From: Gammaproteobacteria bacterium
GTDB taxonomy: Bacteria; Pseudomonadota; Gammaproteobacteria; Burkholderiales; Burkholderiaceae_C
Direction: 5' to 3'
Length of the DNA: 32,071 bases
NCBI GenBank assembly: GCA_018820395.1
Contig: JAHJOG010000250.1
Span: 1-32,071 of the forward strand
In this document: positions 23,221-32,071 of the stretch, in pieces
Layout: each line of letters opens with the position of its first letter
Numbering within the stretch: position 1 is the first letter of the stretch
The notes under the pieces: generated by a model
The model's input: only the letters and a program-made list of their open reading frames with translations
What the model was told of the DNA's origin: nothing
Databases searched by the model: none
Translations under genes and position numbers: made by a program

Positions 23221-24747
23221 CTACAGCAAGACGATGTCGTACTGCCCCTGCCCCATCGACACCTCGGCTTGCAGTGATATCGGCTTGCCGATGAAGTCGC
23301 TCAGGCCGGCAAGGTGCTGGCTTTCCTCGTCGAGGAAGAGTTCGATCACCTGGGGCGACGACACGATGCGAAATTCGCGTGGCGTGAACTGGCGGGCTTC
23401 TCGAAGGATCTCGCGCAGCACGTCGTAGGCGACGCTGCGCGCGGTCTTGACGATGCCCTGACCTCCGCAAGCCACGCAGGGCTCGCACAGCATGCGGGCG
23501 AGCGATTCGCGGGTGCGCTTGCGCGTCATTTCGACCAGCCCCAATTGCGAGAATCCGCCCGCGGTGGTCTTGACGCGGTCGCGTGCCAGCTGCTTTCTGA
23601 ACTCGCCCAGCACCTGTTCGCGGTGGTCGTCGCGCACCATGTCGATGAAGTCGACGATGATGATGCCGCCAAGATTGCGCAAGCGCAGTTGCCGCGCGAT
23701 GGCCTGCGCGGCTTCGAGGTTGGTCTTGAAAATGGTGTCGTCGAAATTACGCGCGCCGACGAAGCCGCCGGTGTTGACGTCCACCGTGGTCAGCGCCTCG
23801 GTCTGGTCGACGACCAGGTAGCCGCCCGATTTCAGGTCGACCCGCCGGCCGAGCGCCTTGGCGATTTCTTCGTCGATGGCGTACAGATCGAAGATCGGCC
23901 GCTCACCCTTGTACAGCTGCAGCTTGCCGGCCGCCTGCGGCATGAATTCGAGGCCGAACTTGAGCAACGCGTCAAACTGTTCGCGCGAGTCGATGCGAAT
24001 GGTCTGCGTCTCTTCGACGGTCATGTCGCGCAGCACCCGCTGCAGAAGGTTGAGGTCCTGGTGCAGCAGCGACGTCACCGGCATGCGCGTCGAAAGCTCC
24101 CGGATGCGCGACCAGGTCTTGCGCAGGTAGGCGATGTCCTCGGCCAGTTCGGCGTCGCTCGAATCCTCGCCATTGGTGCGAAGGATGAAGCCGCCCGTGT
24201 TGGCCGGCACCGAACCGCTGGCGTCAGCTGCCGCAGCTGCATCGATCAGCCGCTGCATCCGGCTGCGCAGGGCGTCGCGCAGTTCGGGCGCGATCTTCTG
24301 CGACACGCCGACGTGGTTGTCCTGCGGGAGAAAGACCAAGAGCCGTCCTGCAATGCTGATCTGCGTCGACAGGCGCGCGCCCTTGGTGCCGATCGGGTCC
24401 TTGATCACCTGCACCAAGAGGGATTGCCCCTCGAACACCTGCTTTTCGATCGGCACCATCGCCGCGCCGTTGCGATGCTCGCGCTCGACCGGCGCTGCAC
24501 TGCCGCGCGAGCCGGGCGTGAAGGGCGCGACGATGTCCGCGACGTGCAGGAAGGCAGTGCGGTCCAGGCCGATGTCGATGAAGGCCGACTGCATGCCGGG
24601 CAGCACGCGCGACACCTTGCCGAGATAGACGTTGCCGACCAGGCCGCGCTCGAGCGTGCGCTCGACATGCAGTTCCTGCACGGCGCCGTGCTCGACCACC
24701 GCGACGCGCGTCTCTTGGGGGGACCAATTGATCAGGATGTCTTGCAT
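23221..24747 (-). CDS. rng: Ribonuclease G
   Basis: 508 aa from the ATG at 24747 (MQDILINWSPQETRVA), typical of RNase G without an RNase E scaffold tail. An S1 domain lies around 35-130 (GNVYLGKVSRVLPGMQSAFI). The catalytic RNase E/G domain contains TVDVNTGGFVGA and GGIIIVDFIDM, which supply the metal-binding Asp residues. A CxxC-type zinc link (CEPCVACGGQG) sits near the C-terminus. It processes the 5' end of 16S rRNA and turns over mRNAs. It starts 4 bp after maf, the common maf-rng pairing. Confidence 0.96.
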   Translation of the reverse strand: MQDILINWSPQETRVAVVEHGAVQELHVERTLERGLVGNVYLGKVSRVLPGMQSAFIDIGLDRTAFLHVADIVAPFTPGSRGSAAPVEREHRNGAAMVPIEKQVFEGQSLLVQVIKDPIGTKGARLSTQISIAGRLLVFLPQDNHVGVSQKIAPELRDALRSRMQRLIDAAAAADASGSVPANTGGFILRTNGEDSSDAELAEDIAYLRKTWSRIRELSTRMPVTSLLHQDLNLLQRVLRDMTVEETQTIRIDSREQFDALLKFGLEFMPQAAGKLQLYKGERPIFDLYAIDEEIAKALGRRVDLKSGGYLVVDQTEALTTVDVNTGGFVGARNFDDTIFKTNLEAAQAIARQLRLRNLGGIIIVDFIDMVRDDHREQVLGEFRKQLARDRVKTTAGGFSQLGLVEMTRKRTRESLARMLCEPCVACGGQGIVKTARSVAYDVLREILREARQFTPREFRIVSSPQVIELFLDEESQHLAGLSDFIGKPISLQAEVSMGQGQYDIVLL

Positions 24748-24751
24748 GTCT

Positions 24752-25357
24752 CTAGCAGTCGAAACCGGCCCGGCGCAGCAGCTCGGCCGTTTCGAACAGG
24801 GGGAGTCCCATGATGCCCGAATGCGACCCGTGGATGTGGTCGACGAACGCCGCCGCCCTGCCCTGGATGGCGTAGGCGCCCGCCTTGCCCTCGGGTTCGC
24901 GGCTTGCCACGTAGCTGGCGATGCGTGTCGCATCGAGTGCCGTGAATTGCACCCGCGAAACGCTGAGCGCCGCGTGCCGCTCCTCGCCGTGCTGCAGCGC
25001 CACGGCCGTGAGCACCCGGTGCGAACGTCCGGCGAGCAACGTCAGCATGCGGCGCGCGTCTTCGCCGTCCTGCGGCTTGCCGAGAATGCGGCGCCCCAGC
25101 GCCACGGTGGTGTCGGCGCAGAGCACGGGTGCGGCCGGCAGCCCCGACCGGGCCAGGCGCGCCACTGCGGCATCGAGCTTGAGCGCCGTGACACGCTGCA
25201 CGTAGGCCGTCGGCGATTCGCCGGGTTGCACGGCCTCGAGCGCCTCGGCGTCCTCGTCGGCCGCGGCCAGCAGCAATTCATGCCGCACGCCGAGCTGGCC
25301 GAGCAACTGAGCCCTGCGCGGACTCTGCGACGCAAGATAGATGAAATCGGCGGTCAT
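24752..25357 (-). CDS. maf: Maf-family nucleotide pyrophosphatase
   Basis: 201 aa with the Maf signature near the N-terminus ([17 protein letters not shown]) and the catalytic [16 protein letters not shown] segment with its conserved Asp. Maf proteins hydrolyse non-canonical or regular nucleoside triphosphates (dTTP/UTP or m7GTP, depending on subgroup), acting in house-cleaning or septum control. The Ser-Pro-Arg-Arg start and the neighbour rng favour the YhdE (dTTP/UTP) subgroup. It lies 7 bp after rlmH and 4 bp before rng. Confidence 0.93.
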   Translation of the reverse strand: MTADFIYLASQSPRRAQLLGQLGVRHELLLAAADEDAEALEAVQPGESPTAYVQRVTALKLDAAVARLARSGLPAAPVLCADTTVALGRRILGKPQDGEDARRMLTLLAGRSHRVLTAVALQHGEERHAALSVSRVQFTALDATRIASYVASREPEGKAGAYAIQGRAAAFVDHIHGSHSGIMGLPLFETAELLRRAGFDC

Positions 25358-25364
25358 CGCGGAC

Positions 25365-25832
25365 TCACTCCCGGTGGTAGGGGTGCCCGGCGTTCACCGA
25401 CCACGCGCGGTAGAGCTGCTCGACCAGCAGCACGCGCGCCATGGCGTGCGGCAGCGTGAGGTCGGACAGGCGAATGCGCTCATGCGCGGCCGCCTTGAAC
25501 GCCGGGTCGAGCCCGTCGGGGCCACCGATCACCAGCGCCACGTCGTCGCCGCCCAACTGCCATTGACGCAGGCGTTCGGCCAACGCCTTGGTGGTGAGGG
25601 CCGTGCCGCGCTCGTCCAGGGCCACGATGCGCATGCCCTTGGCCAGCGCGCCTTCGATGCGCTCGCGCTCGGCCGCGTAGATCGTGTCCAGCGTCTTGGA
25701 AGCGCGCGGCTCGGTCTTGACCGCACGCAATTCGAGCTTGAGCTCGGGCGGAAAGCGCTTGGCGTAGTCGTCCCAGGCGGTCTGCGCCCAGTCGGGCATG
25801 CGTTGCCCGACTGCGACCACCAGCAGTTTCAT
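25365..25832 (-). CDS. rlmH: 23S rRNA (pseudouridine1915-N3)-methyltransferase RlmH
   Basis: 155 aa, the standard size. It is a SPOUT-fold enzyme with the S-adenosylmethionine knot at [11 protein letters not shown] and the family C-terminus [20 protein letters not shown]. It methylates pseudouridine 1915 in helix 69 of the 50S subunit. The ATG overlaps the rsfS stop (ATGA), fixing the start although the frame is open upstream. The rsfS-rlmH pairing is widely conserved. Confidence 0.97.
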   Translation of the reverse strand: MKLLVVAVGQRMPDWAQTAWDDYAKRFPPELKLELRAVKTEPRASKTLDTIYAAERERIEGALAKGMRIVALDERGTALTTKALAERLRQWQLGGDDVALVIGGPDGLDPAFKAAAHERIRLSDLTLPHAMARVLLVEQLYRAWSVNAGHPYHRE

Positions 25833-26539
25833 GACCGGGCCGAGCTGGCCTTGCGTGCGGCCTTCTTGGCCGTGGCTGGCGCCTGGCGCGGCGCACCGGC
25901 CGCCGACTTCTTGGCGGGCGCCTTGCGCGCCGGCGCCTTGTTGACGACGAGCTTCTGGACATTCGCCTTGGGTGCAGCGGACTTCCGCGCAGACTTCTTG
26001 GCCGCAGGAGCCTTCTTCGCGGCCTGTTCGGCTTCGCGGATGGCGGTCTTGGCCGCGCTGGAGCGGCGCAACGACGTGGCGGGCTTGGGGGCAGCTGGCT
26101 TGGAGGATGCGTCGGCCTCGCCCGGCTTCGCGGCTTTCCCGTCCTTGGTCGCCTTCGCAGCAGGCCTGGCCGCGCCGAGCCGCGTGCGCACGGGCTTTTC
26201 GCCCCAGATCTCTTCGAGGTGGTAGTACTGCCGGATCGCGGGCTGCATGATGTGCGCCACCGCCGCGCCGCAGTCGACGATGATCCATTCGCCGTTGACC
26301 TCGCCTTCGATGCGCGGCTTGCCGAAACCGGCCTCGCGCACCGCGTCGCGAACGCTGGCGGCCAGCGCCTTGGTCTGGCGGTTGGACGTGCCCGACGCGA
26401 CGATCACCCGCTCGAAAAGCGGCGACAAGTGCTCGGTGTCGAAAACCTGGATGTCCTGCGCCTTGACGTCCTCCAGCCCGTCAACGATGGCTCGCTGGAG
26501 TTTCTGGGTGTCTTTTTTCGCGGCGGCTTCAGTGGTCAT
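25829..26539 (-). CDS. rsfS: Ribosomal silencing factor RsfS with long basic tail
   Basis: 236 aa, about twice the usual 105-130. Residues 10-117 are the RsfS/Iojap domain ([52 protein letters not shown]), which binds uL14 and blocks subunit joining in starvation. Residues 118-236 are a low-complexity Ala/Lys/Pro extension ([20 protein letters not shown]) like histone-H1-type or AlgP-type tails. The tail is in frame and ends on the stop that overlaps rlmH, so it is a real part of the gene. The start overlaps the nadD stop (TGATG). Confidence 0.95.
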   Translation of the reverse strand: MTTEAAAKKDTQKLQRAIVDGLEDVKAQDIQVFDTEHLSPLFERVIVASGTSNRQTKALAASVRDAVREAGFGKPRIEGEVNGEWIIVDCGAAVAHIMQPAIRQYYHLEEIWGEKPVRTRLGAARPAAKATKDGKAAKPGEADASSKPAAPKPATSLRRSSAAKTAIREAEQAAKKAPAAKKSARKSAAPKANVQKLVVNKAPARKAPAKKSAAGAPRQAPATAKKAARKASSARS

Positions 26540-27159
26540 CAGGGGGTTCGATAGAGGCGATGTTGTTCAATATAGCGCGCAACGGCAGGCTCAACCAGAG
26601 CCGAGAGGTCGTCGCTTCGGGCGGCGCGTGCGCGGATGTCGGTGGCGCTCACGTCCGTCGGCACGATATCGAGCTGTTCGAAGCGTGCGCCGGGCGGGGG
26701 TGAGGGCAGGATTCTAGGCGCCCCCTGCCCCGCCGCTCCCGCGACGGCCGCACGGAAGGCTACCGCGATGATCGCCATCGACACGATGTCCTGCCAGCCG
26801 TGCCACTTCTCGAGCGAAGCGGCCTGGTCGGCGCCGATGATCAGGACGAGCTGCGCGCCCGGGCGCTCGCGCTGGAGTTCACGCAGCGTGTCGAGCGTGT
26901 AGGTCGGGCCCGAGCGCAGCATCTCGCGTGCATCGACCTGCGTGCGAGGAAAACCGGCGAAGGCGAGCCGGGCCATGGCGAGACGGTCTTGGGCGGGGCT
27001 CAGCGCCTGATCCTTGTGCCACGCTTGCCCGGTGGGGAAGATGCGCAGTTCGATCAGGTCCAGTTGCGCAAGTGCCGCTTCGACCAGCGCCCGGTGCGCC
27101 TTGTGCGGCGGATCGAAGGCGCCGCCGAAGACCCCGATGCGCGGGCCGCTCACAGCCAT
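26539..27159 (-). CDS. nadD: Nicotinate-nucleotide adenylyltransferase
   Basis: 206 aa from the ATG at 27159. The nucleotidyltransferase motif [14 protein letters not shown] is at the N-terminus, and the C-terminal [20 protein letters not shown] corresponds to the ISSTxIR phosphate-binding motif. It adenylates nicotinate mononucleotide in NAD synthesis. The first 10 bp overlap the 3' end of hemF, and the stop overlaps rsfS. Upstream open frame to 27315 lies inside hemF and is ignored. Confidence 0.95.
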   Translation of the reverse strand: MAVSGPRIGVFGGAFDPPHKAHRALVEAALAQLDLIELRIFPTGQAWHKDQALSPAQDRLAMARLAFAGFPRTQVDAREMLRSGPTYTLDTLRELQRERPGAQLVLIIGADQAASLEKWHGWQDIVSMAIIAVAFRAAVAGAAGQGAPRILPSPPPGARFEQLDIVPTDVSATDIRARAARSDDLSALVEPAVARYIEQHRLYRTP

Positions 27160-28064
27160 TCGCGCCGAACGAGAAAGTCGCTGTACAGAGCGGATTCGGG
27201 GCTGCCCGGCGCGGGCACCTGGCGATACGACCAGCTCGCCAGCGGCGGCATCGACAGCAGGATCGACTCGGTGCGCCCGCCGGACTGCAGGCCGAAGTGC
27301 GTGCCGCGGTCCCACACCAGATTGAACTCGACGTAGCGTCCGCGCCGGTAGAGCTGAAACGCACGCTCGCGCTCGCCATGGGGCATGGCCCGTCGGCGTT
27401 CCACGATGGGCATGTAGGCCGGCAGGAACGCGTCACCAACCGCGCGCAGCATGCCGAAGCTCTCGTCGAAGCCCAACTCTGAAAAGTCGTCGAAGAACAC
27501 ACCGCCGACGCCGCGCTGCTCGTTGCGGTGCTTGAGCACGAAATACTCGTCGCACCACTTCTTGAAGCGCGGGTATTTGTCGTCGCCGAAGGGCGCGAGC
27601 GCGTCGCGGCAGCTCCGGTGGAAATGGACCGCGTCCTCTTCGAAGCCGTAGTACGGCGTCAAGTCCATGCCGCCGCCGAACCAGCAGGTGGCTTCGGCCC
27701 CGGCGGGCAGCGCCGCGAGCATGCGCACGTTCATGTGCACGGTCGGCACGTACGGGTTGCGCGGATGGAACACCAGCGACACGCCCATGGCCTCGAACGG
27801 TGCGCCGGCCAGCTCGGGCCGATGCTGGGTAGCGGACGGCGGAAGCCTCGGCCCACTCACCTGCGAAAAGCCGCACCCTGCGCGCTCGAACAGCGCCCCG
27901 TTTTCCAGAATGCAGGTGAGTCCGCGGCCCTGCAGCGGCTCGTGCGGTTCTTTCTGCCACTCGTCCCGCACGCAGGTGCCGCCGTCGGCCGCTTCGAGCG
28001 CGGCAACGATGCGCTGCTGCAGCCCGCGCAGGTAGTCGCCGACGGCTTCCGGGCGGGCTTGCAT
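27150..28064 (-). CDS. hemF: Oxygen-dependent coproporphyrinogen III oxidase
   Basis: 304 aa, the standard length. Characteristic blocks are [50 protein letters not shown] and [20 protein letters not shown]. It converts coproporphyrinogen III to protoporphyrinogen IX with O2, so the cell makes heme aerobically. The ATG overlaps the purD stop (TGATG); the frame is open far upstream through purD and that part is ignored. Confidence 0.97.
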   Translation of the reverse strand: MQARPEAVGDYLRGLQQRIVAALEAADGGTCVRDEWQKEPHEPLQGRGLTCILENGALFERAGCGFSQVSGPRLPPSATQHRPELAGAPFEAMGVSLVFHPRNPYVPTVHMNVRMLAALPAGAEATCWFGGGMDLTPYYGFEEDAVHFHRSCRDALAPFGDDKYPRFKKWCDEYFVLKHRNEQRGVGGVFFDDFSELGFDESFGMLRAVGDAFLPAYMPIVERRRAMPHGERERAFQLYRRGRYVEFNLVWDRGTHFGLQSGGRTESILLSMPPLASWSYRQVPAPGSPESALYSDFLVRREWL

Positions 28065-29374
28065 CAGTGTTGCTGGGGCCGCGCCTGGACGGCGCGGTGC
28101 CCGATGTCCTTGCGGTACTGCGCGCCATCGAGCTGGATGTGCGCGGCGACGGTGTAGGCCCGCTGCTGCGCCTGCTTGACGCTGTCGGCCAGCACGGTCA
28201 CGCAAAGCACTCGCCCGCCGCTCGAACGCAGCTCGCCGCCGTCGAGCGTGGTGCCGGCATGGAACACCACCACGTCGGCCGTTTCGGGCGGGATGCCGCC
28301 GATGCGGTCGCCCTTGCGCGGCGAGAGGGGGTAGCCATGCGCCGCCACGACCACGCCGAGCGCGACGCGCCGGTCCCAATCGAGCTCGACCTGATCGAGC
28401 GTGCCGTCGGTCGCATGCCAGAACACCTCGAACAGGTCGGACTTGAGCCGCATCATGATCGGCTGGGTTTCGGGGTCGCCCATGCGGCAGTTGAACTCGA
28501 GTGTCTTGGGCTGGCCGGATGCATCGATCATGAGGCCGGCGTACAAGAACCCGGTGTAGGGGATCCCATCCATCTCCATGCCCCGAATGGTCGGCAGGAT
28601 GATTTCGCGCATGGCGCGCGCATGGATCTCGGCAGTGACTACCGGCGCCGGCGAATAGGCGCCCATGCCGCCGGTGTTGGGGCCCTGGTCGCCGTCGAGC
28701 AGCCGCTTGTGGTCCTGGCTGGTGGCGAGCGCGGTCACGTTGCGCCCGTCGCACAGAACGATGAAGCTGGCTTCTTCGCCGCGGAGGAACTCCTCGATCA
28801 CCACGCGCGGCACCGCCGCGCCGTCGTCGCCGGCGTTGTGCACCACGCCGAACTTGTTGTCCAGGAGCATGAAGTCGATCGCCTCGTGGGCCTCTTCGGC
28901 CGTGGCCGCCACCACCACGCCCTTGCCGGCGGCCAGGCCGTCGGCCTTGACGACGATCGGAGCGCCCTTGGCGTCCACATAGGCGTGCGCCGCGGCAGCA
29001 TCGGTGAAGGTTTCGTACTCGGCCGTCGGAATCTTGTGGCGCTTCATGAAGGCCTTGGAAAAGGCCTTGGAGCTTTCGAGTTGCGCCGCCGCCTGCGTGG
29101 GCCCGAAGATCCGCAACCCGTGCGCGCGGAATTCGTCGACCACGCCGGCTGCCAGCGGCGCCTCGGGGCCGACCACCGTGAGCGAGATCTTTTCCTTGAT
29201 CGCCCAGTCGCGCAAGGCGGCGTGATCGGTGATGTCGACGCATTCGTAGCGCGAATCGGTGCGGGTGCCGCCGTTGCCCGGGGCCACGTAGACCCTGCTG
29301 ACCCGATCGGATTGCGCAAGCCGCCAGGCCAGCGCGTGCTCCCGCCCCCCGCCGCCGATCACGAGCACCTTCAT
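28064..29374 (-). CDS. purD: Phosphoribosylamine-glycine ligase
   Basis: 436 aa from [17 protein letters not shown] at 29374, with a frame open upstream but no better start. It is an ATP-grasp enzyme: the N-domain (VAPGNGGT), the ATP-grasp loop ([17 protein letters not shown]), [14 protein letters not shown] and MGDPETQP are all present. It makes glycinamide ribonucleotide in purine synthesis. It is 22 bp after yebC and overlaps hemF by 1 bp. Confidence 0.97.
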   Translation of the reverse strand: MKVLVIGGGGREHALAWRLAQSDRVSRVYVAPGNGGTRTDSRYECVDITDHAALRDWAIKEKISLTVVGPEAPLAAGVVDEFRAHGLRIFGPTQAAAQLESSKAFSKAFMKRHKIPTAEYETFTDAAAAHAYVDAKGAPIVVKADGLAAGKGVVVAATAEEAHEAIDFMLLDNKFGVVHNAGDDGAAVPRVVIEEFLRGEEASFIVLCDGRNVTALATSQDHKRLLDGDQGPNTGGMGAYSPAPVVTAEIHARAMREIILPTIRGMEMDGIPYTGFLYAGLMIDASGQPKTLEFNCRMGDPETQPIMMRLKSDLFEVFWHATDGTLDQVELDWDRRVALGVVVAAHGYPLSPRKGDRIGGIPPETADVVVFHAGTTLDGGELRSSGGRVLCVTVLADSVKQAQQRAYTVAAHIQLDGAQYRKDIGHRAVQARPQQH

Positions 29375-29396
29375 GGTCGGGCCCCGGTTGTGGTTG

Positions 29397-30125
29397 TCAT
29401 GATTCGGTGATGGCCGCGTTGTGATAGACGTTCTGCACGTCGTCGAGCTCTTCGATGACGTCGAGCAGCTTCTGCATGCGCGCGGCATCGTCGCCCGCGA
29501 GTTCGATGGTGTTTTCAGCGCGCATGGTGACTTCGGCCAGGTCGGGCTGGAAACCCGCGGCTTCAAGCGCGAGCTTGACGGCCTCGAAATCGCCCGCTGA
29601 GGTCAGCACCTCGATCGCTCCGTCGTCGCCGGTGACGACATCTTCGGCACCCGAATCGAGCGCCACTTCCATCACCTTGTCTTCGTCGGTTCCGGGCGCG
29701 AACACGATCTGCCCGCAATGCTTGAATTGGAAGGCCACCGAACCTTCGGTGCCCATGTTGCCGCCATGCTTGGCGAAGGCGTGCCGCACGTCGGCCACCG
29801 TGCGGACCCGGTTGTCGGTCATGGTGTCAACGATGATGGCCGCGCCGCCGATGCCATAGCCCTCGTAGCGGATTTCCTCGTAGTTGACGCCTTCGAGGTT
29901 GCCCGTGGCCTTGTCGATGTTGCGCTTGACGGTGTCTGCAGGGAGGTTGACGGCCTTGGCCTTTTCGACGGCCAGACGGAGCCGGGGATTGGCGCTCAGG
30001 TCGCCGCCGCCGGCGCGTGCCGCCACCATGATTTCCCGGATGGCGCGGGTCCAGAGCTTGCCCCGCTTCTCGTCCTGACGACCCTTGCGGTGCTGGATGT
30101 TTGCCCACTTGCTGTGTCCGGCCAT
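29397..30125 (-). CDS. yebC: YebC/PmpR-family translational (or transcriptional) regulator
   Basis: 242 aa starting [20 protein letters not shown], the family hallmark; the open frame upstream to 30185 is ignored. The three-domain YebC fold is complete, with [35 protein letters not shown] and the acidic C-domain. YebC-like proteins bind DNA in some species and relieve ribosome stalling at proline motifs in others. It is the first gene of the minus-strand run, divergent from the halogenase-like gene. Confidence 0.95.
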   Translation of the reverse strand: MAGHSKWANIQHRKGRQDEKRGKLWTRAIREIMVAARAGGGDLSANPRLRLAVEKAKAVNLPADTVKRNIDKATGNLEGVNYEEIRYEGYGIGGAAIIVDTMTDNRVRTVADVRHAFAKHGGNMGTEGSVAFQFKHCGQIVFAPGTDEDKVMEVALDSGAEDVVTGDDGAIEVLTSAGDFEAVKLALEAAGFQPDLAEVTMRAENTIELAGDDAARMQKLLDVIEELDDVQNVYHNAAITES

Positions 30126-30226
30126 GGCTCTTTTCTCGCGATCTCGTGTTTTCGAAGCAGGGCGCAAGTTTACTGTCCGCCGCACGCAACGCCCGCCCTG
30201 CTGCCGGCCGGGATGCTACGGTCTTT

Positions 30227-30236
30227 TTGTGATAAT
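30227..30236 (+). promoter_or_regulatory. Candidate extended -10 promoter for the pigment-type genes
   Basis: TTGTGATAAT (a TG extension plus GATAAT) lies in the yebC/halogenase divergent region, 56 bp before the halogenase ATG. No -35 box is clear, which an extended -10 can tolerate. Confidence 0.35.
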
Positions 30237-30292
30237 GCCCCGACGATGCGCCAGGTCTTCGCGGCGATCTTCACCGGAATCCTTTTTCGTTC

Positions 30293-31657
30293 ATGCGCAT
30301 GAATCCACCCGCCACACCGCCCGACGCGACCGGCCTTCCCTCCACGGCCTGCGATGTCCTCGTGATCGGCGGCGGGCCCGCAGGCTCCACGGCGGCAGCG
30401 CTGCTCGCCCGCCAGGGCCGCCACGTGGTGGTGCTCGAAAAGGCCCACCACCCGCGCTTCCACATCGGCGAATCGCTGTTGCCCGCCAACGTCGCCCTCT
30501 TCGACAAGCTCGGCCTGCGTGACGAACTCGAGCGCATCGGCATGCCCAAGTGGGGCGTCGAGTTCGTCTCGCCCGACCACGACCACATCACGCGCGTCGA
30601 GTTCGCCGAAGCCTGGGACAAGACCATGCCCTACGCGTGGCAGGTCCGGCGTTCCGAGATGGACGAAGTCCTGTTCCGCAACGCGACTGCGCAGGGCGCC
30701 GAAACCATCGAAGGCTGCAAGGTGCGCGACGTGGTCTTCGACGACGACGGCGCCGTGGTCCACGCGGTGCTCGATGACGGTGCCAAGCGCAGCTGGCGCG
30801 CGCGCTTCGTAATCGACGCATCCGGCCGCGACACCTTCCTGTCGAACAAGCTCAAGGCCAAGCAGAAGAATCCGAAGCACAACAGCTCGGCGCTGTTCGG
30901 CCATTTCACCGGCGCCGAGCGGCAGACCGGCAAGCTCGAAGGCAACATCACCATCTTTTGGTTCCAGCACGGCTGGTTCTGGTACATCCCACTGGCCGAC
31001 GGCACGACGAGCATCGGCGCCGTGTGCTGGCCGTATTACCTCAAGTCGCGCACCAAGCCGCTCAAGGACTTCTTCGCCGACACCATCGCCATGTGCGAAC
31101 CGCTCGCACAGCGCCTGGCCAAAGCGACGCTGGTCGACGATGCGGTCTACGCCACGGGCAACTACTCGTACACGAGCGCGCACTGCAGCGGCGAGCGCTA
31201 TCTCATGCTCGGCGATGCGTTCTCGTTCATCGACCCGGTGTTCTCTTCCGGCGTCTACCTGGCCATGCATAACGCCTTCGAAGGCGTGGAGGTCGTGGCC
31301 CGGAGCCTCGACCAGCCGAGCGAGGCGGCTGCGGCCCGGCGCGCCTTCGAACGCTACATGCGCAAGGGCCCGCGCGAGTTCTCGTGGTTCATTTTCCGCG
31401 TGACCAACCCGACCATGCGCGACTTCTTCATGCATCCCGAAAACCCGTTTCGCGTGAAGGAAGCATTGATGTCGCTGCTGGCCGGAGACATCTACGGCTC
31501 CACGCCCATCTGGCGTTCGCTGCGGGTGCTCAAGAGCATCTATTACGCCGTCTCTGCCGGGCATCCGCTGCGCACCTGGAACGCCTGGCGCCGCCGCCGC
31601 AACAACGTTCGCGACCTCGGTCTGCTCGCGGGCGAAAACGTCGTCGAAGCCCGATGA
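30293..31657 (+). CDS. Flavin-dependent halogenase-like oxidoreductase
   Basis: 454 aa (an ATG two codons later is also possible). The N-terminal FAD site is DVLVIGGGPAGSTAAALLAR (GGGPAG at 26-31), followed by HPRFHIGESLLPAN as in the tryptophan-halogenase superfamily. A Lys in MPKWGVEF (Lys86) sits where phenol/pyrrole-type halogenases carry the catalytic Lys. WFWYIP at 228-233 matches the WxWxIP motif that marks halogenases over monooxygenases. LMLGDAFSFIDPVFSSGVYL is the second flavin motif. The overlap with a chorismatase-like gene suggests action on a hydroxybenzoate-derived polyene, as in xanthomonadin. Actual halogenation is not proven; related non-halogenating oxidases exist. Confidence 0.8.
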   Translation: MRMNPPATPPDATGLPSTACDVLVIGGGPAGSTAAALLARQGRHVVVLEKAHHPRFHIGESLLPANVALFDKLGLRDELERIGMPKWGVEFVSPDHDHITRVEFAEAWDKTMPYAWQVRRSEMDEVLFRNATAQGAETIEGCKVRDVVFDDDGAVVHAVLDDGAKRSWRARFVIDASGRDTFLSNKLKAKQKNPKHNSSALFGHFTGAERQTGKLEGNITIFWFQHGWFWYIPLADGTTSIGAVCWPYYLKSRTKPLKDFFADTIAMCEPLAQRLAKATLVDDAVYATGNYSYTSAHCSGERYLMLGDAFSFIDPVFSSGVYLAMHNAFEGVEVVARSLDQPSEAAAARRAFERYMRKGPREFSWFIFRVTNPTMRDFFMHPENPFRVKEALMSLLAGDIYGSTPIWRSLRVLKSIYYAVSAGHPLRTWNAWRRRRNNVRDLGLLAGENVVEAR

Positions 31658-32071
31658 GCGCACGCGACTTTTCCGGCCCACCGCCGCTGCGCGTCGAACG
31701 GCTGAGCCTGGCGAAGAGCCTCGAACTCATCGCCGACCGCCATCCGCCCTTTGGCGCGCTGGGCTACGGAACGCCCGACGACCTGCCGTGGATGCCCACC
31801 GTGAACGCCCGCGTCCTGGCCGGCGCCGAAGCCATGGCCGACGTGTGGCATGCGAGCGAGCACATCGAATCCGGCACCACCGGTGCCGTGCGGTGGCGCT
31901 GCGACGGCCACTGGATGCTGGGCGCGATCGACCTCGACGAAAAAGCCGAAGGCGTCGGCCTGACCGAACTCGCAGAGCGCGCCTATGCCGATCTGTTCAG
32001 GTCGATCGAACAGACGGGCTGCACCCACTTGCTGCGTGTCTGGAACTACCTTCCGCAGATCAACGCCGACG
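31654..32071 (+). CDS. Chorismatase-like protein (XanB2/FkbO family), 3' end outside window
   Basis: The first 139 codons; the ATG overlaps the halogenase-like stop (ATGA). The visible part has the family's N-terminal layout, with FGALGYGTPDDLPWMPTVNA, VWHASEHIESGTTGAVRWRC and the conserved LLRVWNYLPQIN block. FkbO-type chorismatases cut pyruvate from chorismate. XanB2 of Xanthomonas yields 3- and 4-hydroxybenzoate, the former being the xanthomonadin starter. Catalytic residues near the C-terminus lie outside the window, so the subtype (dihydroxycyclohexadienoate versus 3-hydroxybenzoate) cannot be told here. Confidence 0.8.
   Translation, partial: MSARDFSGPPPLRVERLSLAKSLELIADRHPPFGALGYGTPDDLPWMPTVNARVLAGAEAMADVWHASEHIESGTTGAVRWRCDGHWMLGAIDLDEKAEGVGLTELAERAYADLFRSIEQTGCTHLLRVWNYLPQINAD

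Noticed and set aside
20922..23294. 790-codon open frame overlapping tolB and msbA
   Set aside because: Out-of-frame Arg/Ala/Pro-rich translation across two confidently identified genes.
23314..24813. 499-codon plus-strand open frame opposite rng
   Set aside because: Antisense shadow of RNase G; composition is that of reverse-complemented GC-rich coding DNA.
25365..26288. 307-codon frame apparently extending RlmH
   Set aside because: The extension is an out-of-frame reading of the repetitive rsfS tail; the RlmH start at 25832 is fixed by the ATGA overlap.
27150..29243. 697-codon frame apparently fusing a long N-terminus to hemF
   Set aside because: The upstream part is an out-of-frame reading of purD; the hemF ATG at 28064 overlaps the purD stop and gives the normal enzyme length.

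Overview
The window looks like a chromosomal segment of a high-GC betaproteobacterium of the order Burkholderiales, probably Comamonadaceae (Variovorax-like). This rests on the GC-rich codon use, the tolB-pal-cpoB block next to a tRNA-Lys, the packed yebC-purD-hemF-nadD-rsfS-rlmH-maf-rng run, and the start of a xanthomonadin-like pigment locus. The genus is an inference from gene content and was not tested by a search.

Left host region (1-6753). The window opens inside a gene with an in-frame CACAGG array encoding a Gln-Ala repeat, followed by three Gly-Pro-rich C-terminal repeats. Next come an MmgE/PrpD-family gene with a 3-hydroxyisobutyrate-dehydrogenase-family gene behind it, a tiny membrane protein translationally coupled to an exported protein, a nucleoside-hydrolase-family gene, a perfect 16-bp palindrome just upstream of a small HIRAN-like gene, an acyltransferase-3 membrane protein, and a small hypothetical gene.

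Integrated element (about 6754-17713). A perfect 45-bp direct repeat (6754-6798 and 17669-17713) equals the 3' part of the intact tRNA-Lys(UUU) gene at 17669-17744. It brackets about 10.9 kb that carries a tyrosine integrase, a small gene with a terminator, an AlpA-type regulator, a winged-helix-like protein, a short MobV-type relaxase and three small genes. From alpA on, these six genes overlap by 1-4 bp. A near-identical 20-bp sequence lies inside each end and may be the integrase arm-site set. The layout fits an integrative mobilizable element. Behind the mobility operon, all cargo is on the minus strand and looks less GC-rich. It includes a membrane-anchored protein with a periplasmic Cys-rich segment, a frameshifted alpha/beta-hydrolase remnant, two unrecognised proteins, a 4-TM protein, a DUF2806-like protein and a DUF3293-like protein. 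This cargo is the most likely place for an undescribed function, possibly defence, but that is only inference.

Right host region (17745-32071). tcdA (tRNA t6A cyclisation) lies beside cpoB-pal-tolB (outer-membrane constriction). msbA (lipid A flipping) is divergent from tolB. A compact eight-gene minus-strand run covers heme, NAD and purine synthesis, ribosome silencing, 23S rRNA methylation, house-cleaning and RNase G; its RsfS has a long Lys/Ala-rich tail. At the right edge, divergent from yebC, a flavin halogenase-like gene overlaps a chorismatase-like (XanB2/FkbO) gene cut by the window end. That pair suggests the beginning of a xanthomonadin-type aryl-polyene pigment cluster.
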